A stretch of 64,000 nt of DNA from Epichloe hybrida (Eukaryota > Ascomycota > Sordariomycetes > Hypocreales > Clavicipitaceae). Numbering within the stretch: position 1 is the first letter of the stretch; each line of letters opens with the position of its first letter. The notes under the pieces were generated by a model. The model was not told the origin of the DNA and ran no database searches. It worked only from the letters and a program-made list of their open reading frames with translations. The stretch spans positions 1 to 64,000 of the forward strand of contig JAFEKR010000072.1 of the NCBI GenBank assembly GCA_019022495.1, read 5' to 3'. Both the position numbers and the translations under genes were made by a program. Shown piece after piece: positions 12,977 to 23,399 of this stretch.

Positions 12977-13800
12977 TGTTAAAAATAAGACTTATTTTTA
13001 GCCCTTTTCTAGTTAAAGAACCTTCTTATTACTAGCTTGCTTTGCAAGTCTGACAGCTGCACTGCAGCTGTCAATGGTCGCGAGGGCAGCTATCAATGGC
13101 TGCGTCGCAGCTGTTAACAGCTGCGACTAACCGTGTGGATAACTAATTAGTTAATTGCGTTATGGCTGTAAGTGTAGCTATAACTACGCCACTAGTAATT
13201 AGGTAAGCTAGGGTGACGTAAGCTAGGGTGACGTAAGCAGGTTACCCTACACATAACTTACCCTATAGCTATCTTTAACAATGATTTTCTCTTTATTTAG
13301 AGGTTATATAAAAGTTTTATATATAGTAAATTAAAGCTTAAAGATAGGGCTTTCTCTTTATGTAAGGTTATTTTTTAGACCAAAAGTTAGTACATATAGG
13401 TTGCTAGCTAGTATGGTGGTAAGTCGATTTTTTGGTTTTTGTATATAAATGAATTTTGTGGAAAATTAAAAGTGGCCTATAAGACCCCGTTAGCGGCCCG
13501 GATCCACTAATATAGTTAGTAAGTCTATGAGAGGAAGAAGATCTTTTTAACTAGCTAGATAGCTAGTCCTCTTAACTAACAATAGCCACATTGCCTGTAT
13601 AACGTATTTAAAATTAATTCTATTACTCTATAAGATATTATAAAAGTAATCTAGATTAAATTCTATTAGTTAATAACTACCATAACCTTCCGTTACGTTA
13701 CGTTAATTAATTTAACGTTGTAGCCCTATTAGTCCCTAACCGTAGAGCTTGCACCTGTATAGCTATTGCTAGCTGGTAACTAGCTCCCTACATTTCAATA
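12977..13800 (+). repeat. 5' LTR of inner copia
   Basis: 824 bp. It pairs with 19271-20094. The sequence after it (GGTTATAAGCCTGG) is in the primer-binding-site position. Confidence 0.9.
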
Positions 13801-13856
13801 GGTTATAAGCCTGGCTCTATCACTATAGATTCCTTTTAGGTCACTTTGTGTATAAT

Positions 13857-14092
13857 TACAGAAGACTTCCCTTCTATAAAAAAGGAAGGACCTGCGAGAA
13901 AGAAGCTTTTCCCTTCTATAAAAAGGAATTAATTATAGCTATAAAAGACTCCCCTTCTATAAAAAAGGAAGGATCCGCGAGATAGAAGCTTTTTCCCTTC
14001 TATAAAAAGGAATAAATTTCAAATACAGAAGACTTCCCTTCTATAAAAAAGGAAGGACCCGCGAAATAGAAGCTTTTCCCTTCTATAAAAAG
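13857..14092 (+). repeat. Three leader repeats of inner copia
   Basis: Between the 5' LTR and gag there are three copies of a roughly 65-nt unit. Each contains CCCTTCTATAAAAAAGGAAG and a second CCCTTCTATAAAAAGGAA separated by a GCGAGA/AGAAGCTTTT stretch. Each half can fold as a hairpin (CCTTCTATAAAA..AAGG). They may be packaging or translation-control elements; this is inference. Confidence 0.7.
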
Positions 14093-14109
14093 GAAAATAA
14101 ATACTAAAG

Positions 14110-17100
14110 GAAAGGGAAAGGGACCTGTAATCCCTAACCCTAGTGCGCAAGAGGTTCTAAATAACTAGCTAAAAGAGCAGGCTATTAAGTAACAAGCAAC
14201 TATAGACTAGTTATTAGAGAAGCTAGAAAGCTTATCTATAACTGTAAATAGTTATATAAAGGGTGTGGAATCTGATAAGCCCGCTAGTCAGCAGCAAGAT
14301 TAGCAGCCTATTCAAGAATAACAAGCTGAATCTAGCTCCGTACAAGCAACCTTTAATAATTCAATTATTAAGGAATTTAATAAGAGGGTTTATAGTTTCC
14401 TAGAGACTACTAGGCTTAAAGGAGCTGAAAATTTCAAATAATGGAAACAAGCCCTAACTATCTAATTTAGAGCTTTAGGCATGCCTAATTTTCTAGATAA
14501 TCCGGAGAGTTCTAGGGCGCTAGGGGATCTAAATCAAGCTATTATCCTTATGTTACTAAGGGATAGTTATATAAAAGGACCCTAAGCCACTATAACTTAG
14601 CAAAAATCACCTAAAGAAGCCTATAATTTACTTGTAAGGCAATATTCACATAGCGTTAAAATCCAGAGGGGGTCCCTATATTCAGAATTTCATAACCTGA
14701 ATTTTCAAGAGTTTAAGGGGACTTTAGAGTCCTTTAATATAGTCTTTAATAATCTACTAGCTAGATTATCAATTTCAGGGGTCCTGATTGCTCCGATAGA
14801 TCAGGTTAATCAATATCTTTAATCCCTAAAATCAACCTTCCCTTAGTGGGCTAAGAGGCAACGATTCAGCATGCGTACAAATAGGGCTATAGGGGCTCCC
14901 CTAGAAGCCCTAAATCTTTAATTTTTAATAGCAGACCTTCTAGCAGAACAAAGGGATAAGTTATCTATAGTATCTAAAGCCCTGAATTATAGGGCTAAAA
15001 ACCTTGAAAAGGGTGCCAAAGAAAAAGAAAAGGCCCCTAAGGATTAGAAGAAGAAAGGAGGCTCTAAAGAAAATAAGGGCTCTTCTAATTCTAATTCTTC
15101 TTCTAATAAGAAGAAGAAAAAGAAGCAAAAAGGTCAAAAATCAGATAAAAAGGATAATAAAGAGACCTCTAGAGAGGGATCTTTTATGCTAGGAAATTAC
15201 AACCTTTCTAACGGTGCTCTTAAACCATACAAGAAGCCTAGCCTTCATAAGACTAGTTATAAGAGCTCTAGTGATAGTAGCTCTGATTCTAGCTCTAGTG
15301 AATCGGATAATAAAAATCAAGAAATTAAAACCTTAAATGGTTTTAATTATTACAGCAAAGACATAAAAAAGGCCCTATTATATGATATAGGTTTAACTGT
15401 ATATATTATTAATTCTAGGGAGGTCTTTAGGGATTATACCCCCTATAAAAAGGGGGAATCTGACCCTATTATAACTGGTGGTGGCCCTATTTACGCTAAG
15501 GGTCACAGTAGTGCTGTTTTTGAGGTCTTATATTAAAAGAATCCTAATAAATATAGGACCTTAGTGCTTAAAGATGCGCTATATTTTCCTTAGCTTGATG
15601 TTAATATAGTTAGTGGACTTACGCACTATATATCTAGTGGTTGCCTTATAAAAAACCTACTTTATCTTAAAGATAGGTCTTGTATTGCAACCTTAGATAT
15701 AGAAAAACATGGTTTTTTCTTTCACGTTAAAAACCAATCTACGCCAAAGTTATCTAAAGGGCCCTGTAATAACTCTCATTACATCCGACCTTTTACCTAC
15801 GCCGCTTTTAAGGGTCATAGCTATCCGATTAGCTACCCTATAGAGGTTCAAATTCCCTCTAAAAAGCCGGATTAGGCTTCTGATTTAGACGAAATCGACG
15901 AAAATGACGATGATATTAAAGAAATCATACGGGATGATTTAGGGGAATTAGTCTATTCTTCTTTGCCTATAGCCCTAGGTTGGGTCCCTTATAAATCTAA
16001 GGAAATAGATTTAGGGGTGTTAGAGGGCCCTAGTGGAGGAAAAGGGTCCCTAATACCTCTCCAAGAGGCCTGTGGTTCTTAAGGGGCCTAGCAGGGGACT
16101 AGTGAAGAGGGCCCTAGTCTAGATCCTAATTCAGACCCTAAGGATCTTCAATATCAACGGTTGTTAGAACTAGCTAGCCTATGGCATATACGATTAGGGC
16201 ACCTAGGTCTTCCTTTGCTAAAGAAAATTAGCCTTATAACTAAAGGAATCCCTGATTTTTCTAAAATTAAGGATAAGGATTTTAGATGTATTGCTTGTGA
16301 TCAATCTAAGGCAGTTAGAAGACCTAGGAAGTTAGCTATCCCTGACCCCCCTAGAGCTCTAGATTGAATAGAGGGGGATACGCTAAAAATCAGTCCTACG
16401 CCGTACAATAAACAGTTAATTTGCTTATTTTTAGTTAATCGAAAGACTAGATATAAGTAGGTTATCTTATTACCTAATAAGGAAGGCCCAACTGTTTATA
16501 AGGCTATCAAAGGCTTCTTCAGAGGGCTTAAAAATCAACTAGGTCAATATCCTAGGCACCTTCACTTCGATGGGGGCTAGGAAATTGATTCTAGTTGTCA
16601 AGCTTGGTTGAATTCTAAAGGGATCAAATTTACGACTTCTAGTCCCTATATCTATGAGCAAAATGGATTAGCAGAACGTTTAATTCGTACTATTCTAGAT
16701 CGATTAAGGGCTACTATCCAGTGGGCAAAATTACCGTTATTTTTATAGTGTTTTGTATTACCTGTAGTTGTTAACCTGGTTAATATAACTGCTAATACCA
16801 CTAAGGATGAAAGCCCTAAATAGCTGCTATCTAGGGAGCTAAATTAGCCTTATACAACTGATATAAGCAGTATTAAAGCTATAGGATCTCACTGTGAGAT
16901 TCTAATCCCCCCGGAAAAATAACCTAAAGCCTAGAAGTTAGCAGCTAGGACTATCCCTAGAAGACTTTTAGCTATACTAGGCTCCAACACCTACCTAGTG
17001 TACATCCCCTCTAAAAGGCTAGTTACAAAGACTAGCTTTATTAAGATTATAAAACCTATAGGCCCTGTTTCTAAAGGCTTACCTAGGATTTCTATAGGGG

Positions 17101-19064
17101 ATAACCCTTTAGAGGGGGAAAATAATTTAGATTAATAACATCTAGATCAAGGTTCAAAGGATTACCCTATAGATAACATAGGTATCCCTGTAGGTCAAGA
17201 AAAACCACCTATAGGCCCCAAAGAACCCCCTAAAGGCTTAATTCCAGCGGATCCTATATAGGCGCAGCCTATAACTTAACTAGGAAATCAGATTTCGACT
17301 TTGGACCTCGATTTTGACAAAATTATCGATTTCGACCCTAATATCAACCCTATGGATGTTAATATTAGTTCCCCTTCTTCTCTAGATTTCATAAAAGAAA
17401 TCTGCTTTAAGGTACAGGAGAAGCTAAAGGAAAAGAATCCTATTAGCCCTGAGCCTAAGACCTGGAAGCAGGCTATATCTAGCCCTGAAAGGGATAAATA
17501 GATAGAAGCTATGTACAAGGAATACGAACAGCTTCTAAAGGCTAGTACTTTTAAATTTATAGGGAAAGATTAAATCCCTAAGGGCTGAAAAGTACTAAAG
17601 AATAGGCTTGTTTATAAGCTTAAAAAGGATAAAGAAAATAATCCTTTAAAATATAAGGCTTAACTCATTGCTAAGGGATTTATGCAAATTAAAGGCCTAG
17701 ATTACCTAGAGACCTTCGCTGCCACAAGCATTCCCCCTAGCTAGAGGATTTTACTAGCCCTAGCGGCTTGGAATAACTAGGAAATCAAACAAATCGATTT
17801 TATAGGAGCTTTTCTTAATAGTAAGCTACAACAATAGATTTATATGGTTATTCCAGAAGGGTTTATTGAATTCCTTAAGGCAAATCCTAAACTAGCTAAA
17901 TTAGCTAGAAGTTTTAGCTGGAAACCTTCTAAAGATCAAGTAATTTTATTATAGAAGTCTTTATACGGCCTAAAACAAAGCTTAAGGGAATGGTAACAAG
18001 CGCTAATATTAGTGCTTAAATCCCTAGGATTTAACCCTTTAATATCTAACCCAGCTATCTTCTTTAATCCTTTAACCAAAACCTTTGTCATTACGTACGT
18101 TAATAACTATCTTCTAATTAGACTGGATTTATCTTATATCTAAAGGCTTAAAAAGGAACTTCATAAAGTCTATCTAATAGAAGATAGGGGGCCTGCTGAA
18201 TTCTTCTTAGGGGTTTAAATCATACGAGATAGGCCTAATAGAATACTAAAAATTCATTAATCTTAGTATATATTAGAAGCCTTAAAACGATTTAATATGC
18301 TAGATAGTAAGCCTATTAGCATACCTCTTTAGCTAGGCGTTTTAGCTACGCAGATAACTAAGCTTTTAATAGCTAGCGAAATCAAGCTTTATCAGTGTAT
18401 TATAGGGACTATAATGTACCTAATGTTGCTTACAAGGCCTGATACAGCTTTTACGCTATAGTGGCTATTTACTACACTAGCTAGCCCTTATATAAAACAC
18501 CTAAAAGCAGCTAAAAATCTGCTAAGGTATCTATTAGGGACTAGATTCCTTGCTATTATCTATAGGGGAGACCCTAAAGGTTTAGTTAGTAAAAGCCTAA
18601 TAGGTTATTGCAATAGTGATTTTACAGGGGATAAAAAGACCTCAAAATTAACCTATGCTTATCTATTTAAGCTAGCTGGCGGACCTATTAGCTGGAAATT
18701 AAAGAAAGCTAGTACAATAGCTTTATTAACACTAGAAGCTAAAGCTAATACTATCTGCGAGACCTTCCGGGAGCTTTAGTGGCTTTAGGGCTTATTTAAG
18801 GAGCTAAAAACCCCTATTTCTCCCCTTATCTAGATATATTACAATAATTAAGGCGCTATAACTACTGCTTATAACCCTGCTTTATATAGTTATATAAAGC
18901 ATATATTACTAAAGTTTAACTATATTAGGCAATAGGTTTTAGAGGGTTTAGCTAAGATTGAATATCTAGATACGAAGTTAATGCCTGCAGATAGTCTTAT
19001 GAAACCTCTTTCTAGACCTCTTTATTAGGCTTTTATTAAGCTTTTAGGGCTTAATAATTATTAA
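14110..19064 (+). pseudogene. RIP-inactivated gag-pol of inner copia
   Basis: One frame can be followed through almost the whole region, broken by nonsense codons (mostly TAG) rather than frameshifts. Gag lies at about 14.1-15.0 kb with a Lys/Ser-rich tail to 15.3 kb. A protease-like and GAG-pre-integrase part follows, with WHIRLGHLGLP and the zinc-binding pair CIAC at about 16161-16367. The integrase core with HFDGG and NGLAERLIRT is at about 16.5-16.8 kb. The reverse transcriptase is at about 17.45-18.5 kb (AKGFMQIKGLDY, QIDFIGAFLNS, KSLYGLKQS). RNase H is at about 18.6-19.0 kb. The metal-binding YVDD-equivalent reads YVNN near 18.1 kb. It cannot encode a working polyprotein. Confidence 0.88.
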
Positions 19065-19270
19065 ACTAATAACTAATTCCCTTTAATAAGGAACTAAAAA
19101 CAACGTTAAAAAGGGAGCTATATTTAATAATAGCTAGGAATTCAAAAAGGGGGTCTTTTATTTTTCCTGTTTTTCCCTTTTATTTATTATTATTAAAAGT
19201 TGTTGTTTTTACCCTATAGTCTCTTTGTACACTTCTAATTGCTTTAAATGTAATTCTTTTGTAAAGGGGG

Positions 19271-20094
19271 TGTTAAAAATAAGACTTATTTTTAGCCCTT
19301 TTCTAGTTAAAGAACCTTCTTATTACTAGCTTACTTTGCAAGTCTGACAGCTGCACTGCAGCTATCAACGGTTGCGAGGGTAGCTATTAATAGCTACGTC
19401 GCAGCTGTTAATAGCTGCGACTAACTATGTGGATAACTAATTAGTTAATTACGTTGTGGCTGCAAGTATAGCTATAACTACACTACTAGTAATTAGGTAA
19501 GCTAGGGTAATGTAAGCTAGGGTGACGTAAGCAGGTTACCCTATATATAACTTACCTTATAGCTATCTTTAACAATGATTTTCTCTTTATCTAGAGGTTA
19601 TACAAAAGTTTTATATATAGTAAATTAAAGCTTAAAGATAGGGCTTTCTCTTTATATAAGGTTATTTTTTAGACTAAAAGTTAGTGCATATAGGTTACTA
19701 GCTAGTATAGTGGTAAGTTAATTTTTTGGTTTTTGCATACAAATGAATTTTACGGAAAATCAAAAGTAGCCTGTAAGACCCCGTTAGCGGCCCGAATCTA
19801 CTAATATAGTTAGTAAGTCTATGAGAGGAAGAAGATCTTTTCAACTAGCTAGATAGCTAGTCCTCTTAACTAATAACAGCCGCATTGCCTATACAACATA
19901 TCTAAAATCAATTCTATTACTCTATAAGATATTATAAAAGTGATCTAGATTAAATTCTATTAGTTAATAACTGCTATAACCTTCCGTTACGTTACGTTAA
20001 TTAATTTAACGTTGCAGCCCTATTGGTCCCTGACCGTAGAGCTTGCACCCGTACAGCTGTTGCCAGCTGGCAACTAGCTCCCTACATTTCAATA
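19271..20094 (+). repeat. 3' LTR of inner copia
   Basis: 824 bp, the same length as the 5' LTR and differing by transitions. It is preceded by a GTAAAGGGGG purine-rich tract in the polypurine position. Confidence 0.9.
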
Positions 20095-20099
20095 ATATA

Positions 20100-20230
20100 T
20101 TTATGTCCTTACATTTCCTAGCTAATTAACGCGCTAGGTTATAGGTTACGTGTAGGGCGCGCGCGCGGCCCGAGCTTTTGCTAGGTAATTACAGCTACGA
20201 CGCGCGATTGATATCACCTTTGTTCCAACA
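20100..20230 (-). repeat. Second part of the interrupted LTR of the outer copia
   Basis: 131 bp completing the 308-bp LTR begun at 12800. It is less mutated than the left LTR: GC-rich CGCGCGCGCGGCCCG remains here, whereas the 6.4-kb copy has lost it. It ends TTGTTCCAACA and is followed by the target duplication ATTAT. Confidence 0.85.
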
Positions 20231-20540
20231 ATTATCTTATAAAGTGTTTTATTTTATAAAGTAATTAATACTTATACTATACTTTCAAAAGCTTTCCTTA
20301 ATATGTAGATATATATACTTTACCCCTTATATTATTTTATAAACTATATACCTTAGTTATTTATTCCTCCCTAATAGCTATAATTAGCTATAAGTATAAT
20401 ATAACCCTTATATTATTTTAGAGAGCTATAATAAAAATATATAAAGTATATAGTATAATAAAAAAGTATATATATTTATATATAAATTACTAGTATAATC
20501 ATACACTATCCCTTATTTTCTTGATTTCCTAGTTAATATC

Positions 20541-20590
20541 TAATTAAGTTAATTAAGTTAATTAAGTTAATTAAGTTAATTAAGTTAATT
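20541..20590. repeat. 9-bp microsatellite-like tandem (AATTAAGTT)n
   Basis: About five and a half copies of AATTAAGTT in AT-rich DNA. Confidence 0.85.
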
Positions 20591-20649
20591 ATCTTTATTA
20601 TATAAAGGTATATTATAATTATAAAAGTTCTTAATATATAAAGTATTTT

Positions 20650-21400
20650 TCCTATAAAAATTCTAGTATAAAAGGTAATTAATGAAAATAAATAATATTA
20701 ACTTTTAAATAATATATTACTTATAAAAACCTTTAAAAATTACTAGTATAAAAAGTCTTAGTATAAAAAGTAACTTTTACTAGTAAATTACTAGTATAAA
20801 AAGTAATTAATAATAATAAATAATAATAATTCTTAAATAGTATATAACTTAAAAAACTTTAAAAGTTATTAGTATAAAAGTAATTCTTACTGAGGAATTA
20901 CTAGATAAAATTAATTAATAAAAATAAATATTATTAATTTTTAAATAATTTATAACTTATAAAACTTTAAAGAAAAGTACTAGTATAAAAAGTAAATTTT
21001 ACTAAGAAATTACTAGTATAAAAAGTAAGTATAAAAAGTAACTAAATAACTTAGCTTAAAAAAATTATAGTATAAAAAGTAAAGGTTACTAAGAAAATCT
21101 AGTATAAAAGTAAGTATAAAAAGTAACTTTTACTAAGAAGTTATAGTATAAAAAGTAATTAATAAAATAATTAGTATTAATTTTAAATAATTTATAACTT
21201 ATAAAGCTTAAAAGAATTACTAGTATAAAAAGTAAAGGTTACTAAGAAAATCCTAGTATAAAAAGTACTAGTATAAAAAGTAACTTTTACTAAGAAGTTA
21301 TTAGTATAAAAAGTAATTAATAAAAATAATTAGTATTAATTTTTAAATAATTTATAACTTATAAAAACCTTAAAAATTTACTAGTATAAAAAGTAAATTT
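20650..21400. repeat. AT-rich minisatellite with CTAGTATAAAAAGTAA core
   Basis: The word CTAGTATAAAAAGTAA and variants recur roughly every 30-110 bp, alternating with TTTTACTAAGAAGTTA and a TTTTTAAATAATTTATAACTTATAAA stretch. Unit lengths vary and units are degenerate. No coding content is seen. Confidence 0.7.
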
Positions 21401-21401
21401 C

Positions 21402-21595
21402 TGTTAGGAGCACGGAGGCCAGGGAGCCATAGATAGGACGGTTACATAATAAAGCCCTTAGATAAGCCTTAGGCTATGTAAATAACTAAGTAGCTACTAG
21501 ATAGCTACGTGCATATAGTAAGGTATTTAAATAAGAACTACTTATAAAGAATATAAAAGGTTAGAGTTTAAGACCTTTATATACTTACCCTTAAG
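21402..21595 (+). repeat. Truncated LTR of gypsy family B
   Basis: Starts TGTTAGGAGCACGGAGGCC and matches the first 195 or so bp of the 267-bp LTR at 22007. It stops where a MITE begins, and the rest of the LTR is absent on the far side. Confidence 0.8.
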
Positions 21596-22008
21596 CAGAG
21601 CATTGTTTGTAGTTAGTGTAGTGTGATTTGTAGTTTTTATATTTCATTTTATAGCTAGCTTATAATGAAATATATTATTATATAAAGTATACAATCCTAT
21701 AGAGATAAATACGTAGAAAAATACTATATCTAAAAGTGGGCCCAAAAGTGGGCCTATTACCTATAAGTTAGAAAAACTACATTTGTAGTGTATTTGTAGT
21801 GCTAAAATGTAGTAAAATGTAGTTTTTCTAATTTCCACACGTAATACCCACTTTTAGACCCACTTTTAAAAATAACTACATTGTAGTTTTCTAGTTATCT
21901 ATCTAAAAACAGAAGTTTTATATCTCTATATATTTTCTAAGATTAGATATGTATTATTTGTTAAAAACAAAATACACTACAAATCATTTGTAGTGTAATG
22001 CTTTGCTG
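21596..22008. mobile_element. MITE, hAT-like, family member 1
   Basis: About 413 bp with inverted ends (CAGAGCATTG... and ...AATGCTTTGCTG) and extended palindromic arms rich in TTGTAGTG. Its middle has facing copies of an AAAAGTGGGYCYAAAAGTGGG motif. The same design, length and centre recur at 38825-39228, where an 8-bp duplication is clear. Here no matching duplication is seen because the next LTR abuts the right end. Confidence 0.65.
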
Positions 22009-22273
22009 TTAGGAGCACGGAGGCTAGGGAGTCACGGATAGGACGGTTATATAATAAAGCCCTTAGATAAGCCTTAGCTTATATAAATAACTAAGTAACT
22101 ACTAGATAGCTATATGCATATAGTAAGGTATTTAGATAAGGACTACCTATAAGAGATATAGGAGATTAAAGTTTAAGACCTTTATATACTTACCTCTAAG
22201 TAATAGCTCTCTAGCTATATATAAGAGTCTTAGCCTTTACTTTATTTATATCTCTCTTACTATAGTTATAATA
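22007..22273 (+). repeat. 5' LTR of gypsy B
   Basis: 267 bp from TGTTAGGAGCACGG to a mutated TCATAACA end (TTATAATA). Same length as the LTRs at 37611 and 38034. Confidence 0.85.
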
Positions 22274-23120
22274 AGTTAAACTTTTAAACTCTTTTAGAAA
22301 AATAAACTATTAGCTAAATTTAAATATAAAGAAGCTATAAAATATTTACTTAGAATATACTTATATTACCTAGTAAGAAAGCCTTAAACCTATAGTACTT
22401 AAGTAATAACCTAAATACTTTAACTATAGAATATAATAAGGTATAGTAAATATTACTTAACTAATATAGTAACCTTAGATCTAGAAATAATAATAATTTA
22501 GACTAGCTATAAAGGTAATATAAGGTTATATAAGCCTAGCTATATAATACTTATATAAGAAAAGAGATTTTAAAGATAAAAGTATAGCTTAAAGAAATAA
22601 AAGTAAACTTATAATTAGCTAGATTAAGTAAAAGACTTATAGTTACCCCTTAGATAAATATACTAATAAATCCCTTATTCCTAGGTTTCTTACCTAATAC
22701 TAAGTTTATAGTAAGTATATACTTATAAAGCTTTATTAAAATATAATATAAGGTGCTTATATATAAGGGAAATACTTATAAGAATTTATAGGTATATCTA
22801 TAAGATTAAAATATATTATTCTAGTTAAACCTAAGAACCTTCTAGAATAATAAAATAAAGTTAGTATATACTAGTATCTACCTAGCTAATAATATAAAGT
22901 AATAATAGATATATTATATAATAGTAAATAAAATAGTTAACTATATAGCTTATACTTAAAATAGATTTATATCCTAGCTAAACACTAGTATAATAAATAA
23001 AGATATAAGGTACTTAGAAGCTACTAGAATACTACTAAATCTTAGGTAAAAGTAAAATTAGTTTTTCTAATTTTTCCTAAGACTTTAAATAAAGGTAAAA
23101 GCTAAATAACCTAACTAAAT
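22274..23120 (+). pseudogene. Gag-region remnant of gypsy B, left of the A insertion
   Basis: Position and continuity across the A insertion (resuming at 29714) place this in gag. RIP has destroyed the frame and no gag motif can be read with certainty. Confidence 0.55.
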
Positions 23121-23322
23121 TGTGAGAACAAAGGGATAGCTAGGCAAGAGGTATAGGGGGCACTCGTATATTGACTAAAGCTTGCTAGGTCTAAGTGTGT
23201 TATGCGTGCGAGTCGCTGGCTTATAGCTAGTAGCTCGCTAGTATCACGTAGACCTAGCCCTAGGGCGTGGTATACCTACTAGGTGATACGCTAGCGCACT
23301 AGTGTTATAAGTGGGCCTCACA
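23121..23322 (-). repeat. 3' LTR of gypsy A
   Basis: 202 bp; pairs with 29507-29708. Confidence 0.88.
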
Positions 23323-23399
23323 ATTATCCCCCCACTTATAGCTAGGCTCCTAAACAGCCTTCGCTAGCTAGTATATAGCTGCTCGCTAGGTAGTAGCTA

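Larger units (their letters stand above)
12977..20094 (+). mobile_element. Ty1/copia retrotransposon (younger, plus strand) nested in the outer copia LTR
   Basis: The element is 7,118 bp long with two 824-bp LTRs, 12977-13800 and 19271-20094, starting TGTTAAAAATAAG and ending in a mutated TTTCAACA. The target duplication ATATA is present at 12972-12976 and 20095-20099. Both ends fit exactly when the outer LTR is rejoined. The order leader, gag, protease/GAG-pre-integrase, integrase, reverse transcriptase, RNase H is that of Ty1/copia. The LTRs each hold a 17-bp tandem motif (GCTAGGGTGACGTAA type) and a GC-richer stretch that survived mutation. Differences between the two LTRs are transitions. 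Confidence 0.93.
6191..20230 (-). mobile_element. Ty1/copia retrotransposon (older, minus strand), split by a second copia
   Basis: The left LTR is 6191-6498 (308 bp, TGTTGGATTC to a mutated TTCCAACA end). The right LTR is 12800-12976 continued at 20100-20230, also 308 bp once the inserted element and its target duplication are removed. The target-site duplication ATTAT is seen at 6186-6190 and 20231-20235. The body 6499-12799 is heavily RIP-mutated. On the minus strand near 7.0-7.5 kb a decayed RNase H and C-terminus can be followed, including a KSKxxxRSxLxxExY-like stretch and an LADxxTK-like stretch typical of fungal Ty1/copia polyproteins. A purine-rich tract sits on the minus strand beside the left LTR, which would therefore be the 3' LTR. 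No intact frame remains. Confidence 0.85.

Noticed and set aside
15004..17501. Isolated small ORFs in the AT-rich block as independent genes
   Set aside because: They are stop-to-stop fragments of the inner copia gag-pol frame.
20650..21400. CRISPR-like array
   Set aside because: Repeats are degenerate, irregularly spaced and AT-rich in a eukaryotic genome; this is a minisatellite.
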